Positions 1-7,981 of a DNA stretch of 64,000 nt are shown in pieces. The notes beneath the pieces are model-generated. The model was not told the DNA's origin. It did not search any database and worked only from the letters and a program-made list of their open reading frames with translations. Origin of the DNA: Hyphomicrobiales bacterium. GTDB lineage: Bacteria > Pseudomonadota > Alphaproteobacteria > Rhizobiales > Rhizobiaceae. Positions within the stretch are counted from its first letter, which is position 1, and each line of letters starts with the position of its first letter. The stretch spans positions 310,001 to 374,000 of the forward strand of contig UBMP01000020.1 of the NCBI GenBank assembly GCA_900466575.1. Direction: 5' to 3'. The translations under genes were made by a program, and so were the position numbers.

Positions 1-777
1 TTTCTCGCAAGCCTGACGATAATCTTCAGAGCTGCGATAAAGCGCATCGCGCTCGCTGGCCGTCACCAGCGGAAAATCGGCATGGACGCGGCCGGGGCGC
101 GCCTTCATGACCACGATCCGGTTGGACAGATAGGCGGATTCGAAAACGGAATGAGTGACGAAGATCACCGTGATGCCGGTCCTGCGCCAGAGATCGAGGA
201 CATCGTCATTGAGCTTCTGCCGGGTGATCTCGTCAAGCGCGGCAAAGGGCTCGTCCATCAGGAGCAGGCGCGGCTTGGTGACCATGGCACGGGCAATGGA
301 AACGCGCATCTTCATGCCGCCGGAAAGCTCGCGCGGATAGGCCTTGGCAAAATCGCCGAGACCGACGGCGGTCAGCGCTTCCATGATCGGTACCTCTGCC
401 GCCTTCCTGCTCACGCCGCGTAAGCGAAGCGGCAGATAGACATTGCCGAACACCGTCTGCCAGGGCATCAGCGTCGGCTCTTGGAAGACGAAGCTGATAT
501 CGCCTTCTGGCAAGCCCTTCGAATTGATGCGCGAACTCGGCCAGTCGATCGATCCGCTGCTGACGCCTCCAAGTCCTGCGATGATGCGTAGCGCTGTCGA
601 TTTACCGCAGCCGGAGGGTCCAAGCAGGCTGAGAAACTCGCCGCTACGTACCGTTAGCGACATATTCTGAAGCGCGAGCGTTCCATTGGAAAAGACTTTC
701 GACACCTGATCCATCGCCACGAGCGGGCGGATATATGCCGTTGTCGCGACTGGTTTGTCGGTCGCCTGATCGCTCAT
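1..777 (-). CDS. ABC transporter ATP-binding protein, nitrate/sulfonate/taurine type (partial)
   Basis: ATPase of an SsuB/TauB-like importer; it powers uptake of the ligand captured by the binding protein encoded just upstream. Read from ATG at 777 it gives 259 codons with no stop before the window edge, so the C-terminus is missing. Visible motifs: Walker A GPSGCGKST at residues 53-61, Q-loop near 99, signature LSGGM at 151-155, Walker B LLLMDEP at 171-177 and the H-loop in FVTHSVFE. It follows the binding-protein gene in the same direction, with a hairpin in the 71-base gap. No permease gene is in view; it probably lies beyond the left edge. The substrate cannot be read from the ATPase. Confidence 0.93.
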   Translation of the reverse strand, partial: MSDQATDKPVATTAYIRPLVAMDQVSKVFSNGTLALQNMSLTVRSGEFLSLLGPSGCGKSTALRIIAGLGGVSSGSIDWPSSRINSKGLPEGDISFVFQEPTLMPWQTVFGNVYLPLRLRGVSRKAAEVPIMEALTAVGLGDFAKAYPRELSGGMKMRVSIARAMVTKPRLLLMDEPFAALDEITRQKLNDDVLDLWRRTGITVIFVTHSVFESAYLSNRIVVMKARPGRVHADFPLVTASERDALYRSSEDYRQACEK

Positions 778-807
778 GCTATCAACTCTATGCGTGATAC
801 GGGTGGT

Positions 808-831
808 CCGTTCCCGAGCGAGCGGGAACGG
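808..831. promoter_or_regulatory. Intercistronic hairpin between binding-protein and ATPase genes
   Basis: CCGTTCCCG at 808-816 pairs perfectly with CGGGAACGG at 823-831 around a 6-base loop. No T-run follows on either strand, so it is not a standard terminator. A stable stem directly downstream of a binding-protein gene often protects the 3' end of that message and lowers expression of the next gene; that role here is inferred. Confidence 0.5.
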
Positions 832-848
832 AGATTTCGCAGCGGCTT

Positions 849-1853
849 TTACTTCTTGAGCGACATGCCGACGCCCTTGCAGACGAACTGCGTGGTGAAG
901 GCCTTCTTGTAGTCCATGCCGGCGTCGAAGAGCTTGATCTTGACCATTTCATCGAAGAACGCCTTGTACTTTTCATCCGTCATGCAGCCGATGCCCTTGG
1001 TCAGGGCCTCGCCGGACTCCAGGATCCCATGCTCCTTCATCTGTGTGATGGAGAAGGCGATCTGCTCATCCGTCATCTCCGGATTTTCTTTCTTGATCAG
1101 ATCATTGGCGGCCTTGTTGTCGCCGTAGAGATAGTTGTACCAACCTTCGATCGAGGCATCGACAAAGCGCTGGATGAGATCCGGATTGGACTTGATCAGG
1201 TCCGCTTTAACCGCGACCGTGGTCGAATAGGGGCTGTAGCCGTTGTCGGCGAGAAGGAAGACCTTCGGCTTCCAGCCTGCCTCTTTCTCCACCGCGAACG
1301 GTTCCGAGGTCAGATAGCCCTGCTGAGCGGACTTCTTGTCGGCGATGAAGGGGCCCGGATTGAAGTTGTAGGGCTTATACTGCTCGTCCTTGAAGCCCTT
1401 GAAGTTGACCTTCATCCATTCGAAATAGGTCAGATAGCCGTCCTTGCCCATGAAGATAGCATCGGATTTAGCAAGATCCTCGAACTTCTCGATACCTTGG
1501 TCAGGATGAGCCATGAGGATCTGCGGGTCCTTCTGGAACATGGCGGCCACATCGACCAACGGAATGCCCTGCTTGACGGCGTTGAGCTCGCCCATTTCGC
1601 CGCCCATGTAGAATTCGATCTTGCCGGAGATCAGAAGTGCGCTGTTGGCGGCATTAGGGCCACCCTGAACGATGGTTACGTCCAGCCCGTGCTTCTTGTA
1701 GGTGCCATCTACGACCGCCTGATAGTAGCCGCCGTGTTCAGCCTGAGCCAGCCAGTTGGTTCCGAACGAGACCTTATCGAGCGCGTGAGCGGGGAGGGCC
1801 GCCGAGAGGCAAGCCGCGGCTGAAATGGCGAGACATTTGAAAAACTGCGACAT
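849..1853 (-). CDS. ABC transporter substrate-binding protein, NMT1/SsuA-like
   Basis: Periplasmic binding protein of 334 residues with a Sec signal peptide (about 24 residues, ending ALPAHA). The mature part starts with the pattern FGTNWLAQAEHGGYYQAVVDG, followed by a GGPNAANSALLISGKIEF stretch, typical of the NMT1/THI5-like fold that binds pyrimidine precursors, sulfonates, nitrate or similar small ligands. I chose ATG at 1853; a TTG codon directly before it is in frame, but an AGGGA ribosome site suits the ATG. It is divergent from a LysR gene and shares an operator-like motif with the creatininase-family gene. Ligand unknown; pyrimidine-like or amide compounds would fit the neighbours. 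Confidence 0.9.
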   Translation of the reverse strand: MSQFFKCLAISAAACLSAALPAHALDKVSFGTNWLAQAEHGGYYQAVVDGTYKKHGLDVTIVQGGPNAANSALLISGKIEFYMGGEMGELNAVKQGIPLVDVAAMFQKDPQILMAHPDQGIEKFEDLAKSDAIFMGKDGYLTYFEWMKVNFKGFKDEQYKPYNFNPGPFIADKKSAQQGYLTSEPFAVEKEAGWKPKVFLLADNGYSPYSTTVAVKADLIKSNPDLIQRFVDASIEGWYNYLYGDNKAANDLIKKENPEMTDEQIAFSITQMKEHGILESGEALTKGIGCMTDEKYKAFFDEMVKIKLFDAGMDYKKAFTTQFVCKGVGMSLKK

Positions 1854-1926
1854 CAAGACTGTTCCCTGCTGATCTGGAAGGCGCTTTTGCGCTGCAGCAG
1901 AATAGTGCGCCGGGCTTTCGCTCTTT

Positions 1927-1964
1927 GAAAAGCATCAAAATTCGTTCGCATTGATGCCTTTTTG
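1927..1964. promoter_or_regulatory. Candidate LysR operator, copy A
   Basis: The divergent gap contains GAAAAGCATCAA, 16 bases, then TGCCTTTTTG. The inner core GCATCAA (1932-1938) and TTGATGC (1951-1957) is a perfect 7-base inverted repeat. The same two blocks with the same 16-base spacing recur at 3933-3970 upstream of the creatininase-family gene. The site lies 46 to 83 bases before the LysR start and about 74 to 111 before the binding-protein start, the usual place for a LysR site controlling both genes. Confidence 0.6.
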
Positions 1965-2009
1965 CGCTATGTCTGAAGGTGTCGACGCAGGTTTTCCAGA
2001 GGCTCGCCC

Positions 2010-2969
2010 GTGCTGCATTCCCGCAAACTCCTTTACATCAACGAGATCGCCCGCACGGGCTCGATCCGCAAGGCGGCGGCCAAGCTGAATGTCGCGTCTT
2101 CGGCGATCAACCGGCAGATCCTCGAGTTGGAGGAAGAAGCTGGCGCGGCCCTGTTCGAGCGCCTGCCGCGTGGGCTACGCCTCACCTCGGCGGGTGAGCT
2201 TTATGTCGAGCATATCCGCGAGGTGATGAAGAGCTACCAGAGGCTCGAATCTCGCGTCAAAGCCTTGAAAATGCCGGATGCCGGCAAGGTTCGCATCGTC
2301 ACGACCACCGGCCTTGCCGCCGGTCCCATTCCTGTCATTGTTTCAAAATTCGTGGCGCAACATCCGCGCGTCAGGATCTTCATGCGCAACGATATCGGTT
2401 CGGGCACGACGCTCAATCCGGTCAGCGTCGGCGAGGTCGATATCGGTATCGGCCTCAACATTCCGGCGTCTCCCGGCATCCGGACGCTCGCCGTCTTCGA
2501 TGTGCCGATCGGTGCGGTGCTGCCGCCGGGGCATGCATTGGCGCAGCGGGCCCAGGTGGGTTTGGGTGAACTGATCCAGGAGCGGCTGGTGCTGGTTATG
2601 AAATCGCTCAGCCTCCGGGAAGTCATCGACTTTGCGCTGGCGCCTTTGTCCGTTGCGGTGGAGCCCGTGATTGAAACGAACACAACGGAAGCGGTCAAGC
2701 AGTTCGTGCGCGCCGGTGCCGGGGTTTCGCTGATGAACCCGCTGGACATCATCCACGATTGCGCACGTGGCGACCTCGTCTTCAGGCCGCTCTCCGATCC
2801 GCATGTCAAGGTTCAGCAGATGAAGGTCTTCGCCCGCGCCCGCACACCGCTCGACAGTGCAACAAGTCTGTTCGTCGAGTTTCTGCTCGCGGAACTTTCG
2901 GCACTCTTGGCCACCCTGTCCGCACAGGGCGTCAAGAGCGCCGGCCCAGGCATCAATACGGACGAATAG
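2010..2969 (+). CDS. LysR-family transcriptional regulator
   Basis: A 319-residue LysR regulator. The N-terminal winged helix covers about residues 1-62 (INEIARTGSIRKAAAKLNVA, then INRQILELEEEAGAALFERL), and the effector-binding domain follows from about residue 90. The start is GTG at 2010, preceded by AGAGG at good spacing. It is divergent from the ABC binding-protein gene, and the gap holds a bipartite palindromic motif repeated before the creatininase-family gene, so it probably controls both. Its last codons overlap the end of that convergent gene by 17 bases. Confidence 0.93.
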   Translation: MLHSRKLLYINEIARTGSIRKAAAKLNVASSAINRQILELEEEAGAALFERLPRGLRLTSAGELYVEHIREVMKSYQRLESRVKALKMPDAGKVRIVTTTGLAAGPIPVIVSKFVAQHPRVRIFMRNDIGSGTTLNPVSVGEVDIGIGLNIPASPGIRTLAVFDVPIGAVLPPGHALAQRAQVGLGELIQERLVLVMKSLSLREVIDFALAPLSVAVEPVIETNTTEAVKQFVRAGAGVSLMNPLDIIHDCARGDLVFRPLSDPHVKVQQMKVFARARTPLDSATSLFVEFLLAELSALLATLSAQGVKSAGPGINTDE

Positions 2970-3780
2970 TCCCCCGCTCTTTCGGCGAATAGAGGTTGTC
3001 GAGCGGATAGGCCTTCACATCATAGAGCAGATCGATGAACGCGCGGGCGATGTGACCTGCAATCATTTCGCCCTTTTCCGCGGTGCCGGCTGCGGCATTG
3101 CCGACGACGCCGAACGGATTGAGATCGTGCGCGATCCAGGCGACCGAATGGGGCGGCAGCGGCTGAAGATATTTGGTATTGTTGGCCATCCACTCGGCCT
3201 TGGACTTGAAGTCCTGTGCCTGATCCATCTTCACCAGATCGGGCCGGAAATGCAGCATGAGGGATGTTTCCACCTCCCCACCATGAATGCCGAACCGTTG
3301 CTCGTTGGGTGAGAGTACGAGGCCCTCCGGATGGCCGAAGCGCGCCCATTGGGTGGCGACCGCCATCAAGCCGAAGCGGACGCGCATCTCGCGCGAAACG
3401 ATGCTCATGATATCGAGATTGCCCCCATGGGAATTGACCATGACGAGCTTGCGAACTCCCGCTTCGGCCACCTTCTGCCCGATCGCCGTCCAGGCCTCGA
3501 TGAGAAGCGTTGCCGGGAGCGACAGTGTGCCGGGACCGTAGACATGTTCGTTGGCCTTGCCGATCTCCTGCGTGGGCAGGACGAGAACGGTCAGATCGTC
3601 GGGCAGGACGCTGCGGACCTCGGCAAGCATCCCGTTTGCGATCGTGACGTCGGTTGATATCGGCAGGTGCGGCCCGTGCTGTTCGGTGGAGGCCAGCGGC
3701 AGGATGGCAATTGTGTCATCTGGATTGAGCGACTGGAAATCATAGGCGGTGAGTTCATTCCAGTAGAATGGTCGTGACAT
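2953..3780 (-). CDS. Creatininase-family amidohydrolase
   Basis: A 275-residue metal-dependent amidohydrolase of the creatininase family, which includes creatininase, the deformylase ArfB and other cyclic amide or formamide hydrolases. Hallmarks: STEQHGPHLPISTD at about residues 31-44 (Glu33, His35, Asp44 metal ligands), VMVNSHGGN near residue 120 and HGGEVETSLML. The frame extends to 3849, but ATG at 3780 has GGAAGGA seven bases upstream and begins the conserved domain. A copy of the LysR-type motif lies about 150 bases upstream, suggesting co-regulation with the ABC importer. True creatininase activity is not implied: the family is broad and no matching creatinase is present. Confidence 0.88.
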   Translation of the reverse strand: MSRPFYWNELTAYDFQSLNPDDTIAILPLASTEQHGPHLPISTDVTIANGMLAEVRSVLPDDLTVLVLPTQEIGKANEHVYGPGTLSLPATLLIEAWTAIGQKVAEAGVRKLVMVNSHGGNLDIMSIVSREMRVRFGLMAVATQWARFGHPEGLVLSPNEQRFGIHGGEVETSLMLHFRPDLVKMDQAQDFKSKAEWMANNTKYLQPLPPHSVAWIAHDLNPFGVVGNAAAGTAEKGEMIAGHIARAFIDLLYDVKAYPLDNLYSPKERGTIRPY

Positions 3781-3932
3781 GAAGCTTCCTTCCCGCGCTG
3801 TTGGCCCAACTTCAGCTGGCAATGGCTGACCCGTGAATTGTCGGCGCAACAGCTTGCCTGCCGAGAGCCGGTCAGAGTCTCGACAGACCTGTGTCGGCCA
3901 TCAACCCCGTATTATTCATTGGGTCGTGAACC

Positions 3933-3970
3933 GAAAAGCATCAATTTGCGACGGCTGCGCTGCCTTTTTG
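3933..3970. promoter_or_regulatory. Candidate LysR operator, copy B, within a 381-base gap
   Basis: GAAAAGCATCAA at 3933-3944 and TGCCTTTTTG at 3961-3970 match copy A (1927-1964) exactly in both blocks and in the 16-base spacing, while the middle differs. The surrounding gap 3781-4161 between the creatininase-family gene and the FUSC gene holds nothing else I can support; an in-frame extension of the FUSC frame back to 4033 looks non-coding. Confidence 0.55.
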
Positions 3971-4161
3971 AGAGCGGCATAAGTTCTCCGCAACCAGACG
4001 ATGGCGGGGGAGCTACTTGAGCCAGGCCGCACATGAAATGCGGACGAACCGTTGCAGCTCGCCCGGCGAAGAGAGCCGCTAGCATCGCTAACCTTCGCTG
4101 TGATATCCTCGCATTGAATCAGCCGATTGGATCACGGTGGCCAGACTATTGTCGGCGTCGA

Positions 4162-6213
4162 ATGAGAGAGCAGGGACAGGAGCGGGTCATTTCCAAGCAA
4201 ACGCTCTTCGGGAACCGCCTGTCAACACATCTGGTAGATCGTCTGTCTGCCGCCGATCCGGCACTCTCGCGCCTGCGAATTGCAGCGCGCGCACTTTTTG
4301 CATTGATCTTGACGGTGATCGTCCTCGTTGCCATCCAACAGGTTCGGCCCCTGCCGGTGGCAGCCTACGGACTGGCGATCCTGCTGTCGTTTATAGGGAC
4401 GATCGGGATCCGCGACACGGGCTGGCGACGTCAAACGGTGACGCGTGCGCTGGCCGGGCTAGTTGGAGCAGCGGCCTCGATCCTGGCCGGAACACTGGCG
4501 CCGCAGCCCATTGTAGCGGACACCGTATTCCTCCTGGTCATCTTCGTCTCGGTATATATTCGTCGCTATGGCATGCGTTGGCTCGGTGTTGGCCTCGTCG
4601 CCTTCATGGCCTATTTCATGGGCGACTACATGCACCCCCCGCCGTCCGAGGCCGGGTTTATGCTGCTGGCGGCAGCGGTCGCGCTCGGCGCGGCGCAACT
4701 GGCCTCGACCCTGCTGTTCACCGAAGACCCGGAGCGCGATTTTCGCCGTGCACTGAGGACGATCGATCACAGGATCAATCTGATCCTCCGGCACCTTTTG
4801 CAGGCTTCGGTCAACGGTGTTTTGCCGCCAGATGATCGTGCTACGGTGAGAACCCAGATGACGGAGTTGCGCGAAATCCTTCTGATGGCCGAAGGATTCG
4901 TGCCCCAGATCACGCCGGAAGGCTGGACAGTCCACGGTGACGCAGCCGATCTCGCAGGTGGTCTGATTGATCTTCTTCTCGCCGTGGAGCGACTGGTTCG
5001 CTATCGCGAGACCGAGCTGCCATCGGCTGAAGCGCTGCAGGCCTTGCTTACCGAAAGTGGCCCCAAGGTGGGGACTGCCCTTCCGACGGCAGGGGCTTCC
5101 GGCGGCGAAGCCGGTCAGTTGCTTCAGGATATACGCCACGCCCGGGCGCGTATCAATGCGGCGTTGGGGCCCTCGCCATCGCCTATTTTCAAGCGCAACG
5201 CAGCAACGGTGCCCGCAGCCGTGCAGGCCGCCCTCGGCCCAAGTCGTGCGGGCATTCCGGCAGCATTTCACCGTCCCATTCAGGTGACGGTCGCCTGCGG
5301 ATTAGCGCTGGCTGTCGGCCTGATGATCTCTCCGACACGATGGTACTGGGCGGTCGTCACTGCCTATCTGGTCTTCAACAACACCCGCACCCGCGCGGAC
5401 ACTGCGGTACGCGCTCTCAATCGCGGCGCCGGAACCCTGGGCGGAGTCCTGGCTGGAACGCTGCTTGCCACACTTCTCCATGGGCACCCGCTTGCGGCCG
5501 GCCTGCTGATCCCCATCGTCTTCTTCCTCGCCGTCTACAATCTGCAAGCATCTTACGGCTGGATGATCTTCTTTTTCACCATCGGCCTCGCATTGCTTTA
5601 CGGGCTCATGGGCATGTTCACGCCAGAGCTGCTTTTGCTGAGGTTGACCGAGACATTGGTGGGCGGCCTTAGCGGCATTGCGGCTGCCTTTCTGGTCTTT
5701 CCCGTGCGCACCGGCGGCGCGGTTGATACGGCCATGAGAGATTTTCTCAATGCGCTCGACGAACTGATGACGGTGGCTGCGGACAGGAACAAGGCCGTCC
5801 ACGACATCACCGGGGCGGCCCTCAAGCTCGATCACAAATATGGCGCCTTGGCCGCCGCTGTCCGCCCCTTGGGCGGTCCTTGGTCGGTCGTGACGAAATT
5901 TGGCTCCGTCCGGACCAAGCTACTGCTTCTGGTCTCCTGCGCGCATTGGGCTCGGGTGCTGGCAAGCGCCCTGGCCGATGGCGCCGCAACCGATTCCGAA
6001 CGCGACATCCTTGAAAAGCTTACCACCGCCGCCATGGAAAAGACCGAGCGTCTGAGAATTGCCGGCGCCAGCTGGTTTCAAGCCGGAGGGACACCTGAAC
6101 CTGTTCCGCACAGTGGCCCCAACCCCAGCGCTGGAACCCTGCAGCATGAGGCTGCAATCGGTGCACTCGAGGCGATCAATGATCTACTCGATCGGGCCAT
6201 AGCCCAGCTTTAG
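4162..6213 (+). CDS. FUSC-family inner-membrane protein
   Basis: A 683-residue membrane protein with two hydrophobic blocks of several helices (about residues 30-190 and 380-530) separated by a soluble region, the layout of the fusaric-acid-resistance/aromatic-acid-exporter family (FUSC, YccS/YhfK-like). The second block has the FUSC-type WYWAVVTAYLVFNNTR motif. Such proteins are linked to efflux of aromatic acids or to envelope stress, but the role here is unknown. The frame is open from 4033; I chose ATG at 4162 because the segment before it is Arg-rich and non-membrane, although no strong ribosome site is seen. No membrane-fusion partner gene is adjacent. Confidence 0.8.
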   Translation: MREQGQERVISKQTLFGNRLSTHLVDRLSAADPALSRLRIAARALFALILTVIVLVAIQQVRPLPVAAYGLAILLSFIGTIGIRDTGWRRQTVTRALAGLVGAAASILAGTLAPQPIVADTVFLLVIFVSVYIRRYGMRWLGVGLVAFMAYFMGDYMHPPPSEAGFMLLAAAVALGAAQLASTLLFTEDPERDFRRALRTIDHRINLILRHLLQASVNGVLPPDDRATVRTQMTELREILLMAEGFVPQITPEGWTVHGDAADLAGGLIDLLLAVERLVRYRETELPSAEALQALLTESGPKVGTALPTAGASGGEAGQLLQDIRHARARINAALGPSPSPIFKRNAATVPAAVQAALGPSRAGIPAAFHRPIQVTVACGLALAVGLMISPTRWYWAVVTAYLVFNNTRTRADTAVRALNRGAGTLGGVLAGTLLATLLHGHPLAAGLLIPIVFFLAVYNLQASYGWMIFFFTIGLALLYGLMGMFTPELLLLRLTETLVGGLSGIAAAFLVFPVRTGGAVDTAMRDFLNALDELMTVAADRNKAVHDITGAALKLDHKYGALAAAVRPLGGPWSVVTKFGSVRTKLLLLVSCAHWARVLASALADGAATDSERDILEKLTTAAMEKTERLRIAGASWFQAGGTPEPVPHSGPNPSAGTLQHEAAIGALEAINDLLDRAIAQL

Positions 6214-6279
6214 CCCCGGCCTGTCAGGGGTTGGTCTATCCAGACAGCAATCTGGCATGGACACTGGAAACGCGCCCGG

Positions 6280-6786
6280 TCACGAGCCGGCTGGCAGGCG
6301 TAGGCGGGCCATCTGCGTCGTGTTGCCATAGCGGCCGTTGCGGAACAGATCCATCTTCAGCTCGCCTTCTACCTCGAAGCCGAAGCTGCGATAGAGTGCG
6401 ATGGCGCGGCTGTTTTCCGAGGCCACCGACAGTTCGAGTCGCACGAGATTGAGCCAGTTGTCGGAAAGGTTGATCATCTCGGTCATCAGAGCGCGGCCAA
6501 CGCCTTTCCCGTGAAAATCGAGATGGACGGAGATGCCGAAGCTGCCGACATGCTTGCGGCGCGGCGCGCGGTTAAGGATCATGCCGAGATGGCCAACGAC
6601 GCGGCCATCGATCTCGGCGACGAGTTCCACGCCTTCCGGGTCGCGCGTGCGATAGAAATCCCGCCAGAACTGGACGTCGCGATGAGGAAGTTGCGTGGTG
6701 AACGCAACCACCTCATCGAACGCGTAGATGGCGGCGATGTCATCGCCGTCTTCCACTTTCGGTCTGCGGATGACGATTTCGGCCAT
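6280..6786 (-). CDS. GNAT-family N-acetyltransferase
   Basis: A 168-residue Gcn5-related acetyltransferase. The acetyl-CoA site is seen in SVHLDFHGKGVGRALM (Q/RxxGxG/A-type loop), and the C-terminal SRAIALYRSFGFEVEG is the standard beta5/alpha4 signature. ATG at 6786 has GAGGAG about ten bases upstream; a TTG overlapping the previous stop at 6801-6804 is less likely. It is the last gene of the minus-strand run with the M24 peptidase. It could acetylate an amino-acid or peptide breakdown product; the acceptor is unknown. Confidence 0.88.
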   Translation of the reverse strand: MAEIVIRRPKVEDGDDIAAIYAFDEVVAFTTQLPHRDVQFWRDFYRTRDPEGVELVAEIDGRVVGHLGMILNRAPRRKHVGSFGISVHLDFHGKGVGRALMTEMINLSDNWLNLVRLELSVASENSRAIALYRSFGFEVEGELKMDLFRNGRYGNTTQMARLRLPAGS

Positions 6787-6800
6787 GCGCGGCTTGCTCC

Positions 6801-7898
6801 TCAACCCTCGACGCGGAAAGGCTTGCGGGGCAGTTCGGAGAAGACTTCCGCGCCGTTCTTGCCGAGAATCACGATCTCTTCCAGGCGAACGCCGAACCGG
6901 TCCGTCAGGTAGATGCCAGGCTCGATCGAGAAAACATTGCCGGCCTCCAGAACGACGTCAGACGTTGCTGTGATGTAGGGGCGCTCGTGCACGTCGATGC
7001 CGAGCCCATGGCCCGTCCGGTGCAGGAAGCGGTCTCCGAAGCCCGCCGCAGCAATCGTCTCGCGGGCGGCGCGATCGACTTCGGAGGCTTTCACACCGGG
7101 ACGTGCCGCGGCAACGGCCGCCTGCACGGCGCGTTCGACAACGGAAACAACCTCCTCGAAGCCCTCCGGCGGCACGCCGCAATAGCCGACGCGGGTCATA
7201 TCGCTCGGATAGCCATCCTTGCGGCCGCCGATGTCGATGAGGATGGCATCACCTTCTTTCAGGCGGCGCTCCCCGGAATGGTGATGCGGAAATGCGCCAT
7301 TCTCGCCAAAGCACACGATAATGAATTCGGCAGAGGCACCTTGGGCGGCAAAGCGCTTCTTGATGATCTCGGCCGCTTCCAGCTCGCTCATGCCGGGCTT
7401 CAACGCCCCAAAGGCTGCACGCATGGCCTCGTCGTCGATCAGCGCGTTCATCTTGAGGATCTTGTATTCGTTCTCATCCTTGGAGGCGCGCAACGCCCCG
7501 ACGGTATCGGCAAGAAACTGGCGTTTCGCGCCGGGCAGCGCATCCACGACCATCAGGGCGAAGTCCGCGCGCATGGTCTCATCCAGCGCGATGGACGGAT
7601 TGGCAACCGCGGCAATGCCGGTCTCCTTCAGCACCGTGGCAAAGGCTGCGGCCGGGCCTTCGGCATCCGACCATGTGAAGAAGGGAAGGTCCGTGTGCTG
7701 CCGCGCGCTATCCGCATTGAGCGCCGGCATCAGGAAGGCGGCGGATTTGGGGCCCACGACGAGCATTACGGGGCGCTCGTCGCCATGGGGGTCGAAACCT
7801 GCCAGCCATTTCATATTGGAGGTTGGGCCGACAAAAACGCCGTCGGTTTTCGTGTCAGTCATTCGTGCGGTCAGTCGCTTCATGCGCGCCTCGAACAT
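6801..7898 (-). CDS. M24-family metallopeptidase (Xaa-Pro aminopeptidase-like)
   Basis: A 365-residue cytoplasmic pita-bread peptidase with an N-terminal creatinase-like domain (to about 130) and a catalytic domain. All five expected metal ligands are visible: Asp in IDIGGRKDG, Asp in SDMTRV, His in HRTGHGLG, Glu in SIEPGIY and Glu in VRLEEIVIL. Retention of these ligands argues for a peptidase and against creatinase. ATG at 7898 has AGGAG eight bases upstream; the in-frame ATG at 7904 is too close to that site. It lies downstream of a peptide-type binding-protein gene, separated by a terminator-like hairpin, so cleavage of imported proline-containing peptides is a reasonable inference. Confidence 0.9.
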   Translation of the reverse strand: MFEARMKRLTARMTDTKTDGVFVGPTSNMKWLAGFDPHGDERPVMLVVGPKSAAFLMPALNADSARQHTDLPFFTWSDAEGPAAAFATVLKETGIAAVANPSIALDETMRADFALMVVDALPGAKRQFLADTVGALRASKDENEYKILKMNALIDDEAMRAAFGALKPGMSELEAAEIIKKRFAAQGASAEFIIVCFGENGAFPHHHSGERRLKEGDAILIDIGGRKDGYPSDMTRVGYCGVPPEGFEEVVSVVERAVQAAVAAARPGVKASEVDRAARETIAAAGFGDRFLHRTGHGLGIDVHERPYITATSDVVLEAGNVFSIEPGIYLTDRFGVRLEEIVILGKNGAEVFSELPRKPFRVEG

Positions 7899-7926
7899 GG
7901 GCATCGCTCCTGTGATGTTTGCAAAA

Positions 7927-7961
7927 AGGGAAAAGAAAAGGCCGCCGGGACAATGCCGGCG
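7927..7961 (-). terminator. Rho-independent terminator or attenuator after the peptide-binding-protein gene
   Basis: On the minus strand a CGCCGG/CCGGCG stem (7956-7961 with 7943-7948) is followed by GCC and a T-rich tract (complement of 7927-7940). It lies between the binding-protein gene ending at 7982 and the M24 gene starting at 7898, so it may partly separate high expression of the binding protein from the peptidase gene. Confidence 0.6.
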
Positions 7962-7981
7962 ACCTTTCAGGCGGGCGTTCG

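Noticed and set aside
1029-1823. Long open frames antisense to real genes, such as 1029-1823, 6987-8006, 8717-9769 and 47536-50361 on the plus strand
   Set aside because: These are shadows of high-GC coding on the opposite strand; their translations are Gly/Arg/His-rich without recognisable domains, and each lies over a well-supported gene.
4033-4161. N-terminal extension of the FUSC protein
   Set aside because: The extension is Arg-rich, with no hydrophobic start and no ribosome site at 4033; the protein begins more naturally at 4162.
2953-7898. Creatinine degradation pair: creatininase-family gene plus M24 creatinase-like gene
   Set aside because: The M24 protein keeps all five metal ligands expected of aminopeptidases, which creatinase lacks, and the genes are in separate transcripts about 3 kb apart with different control regions.
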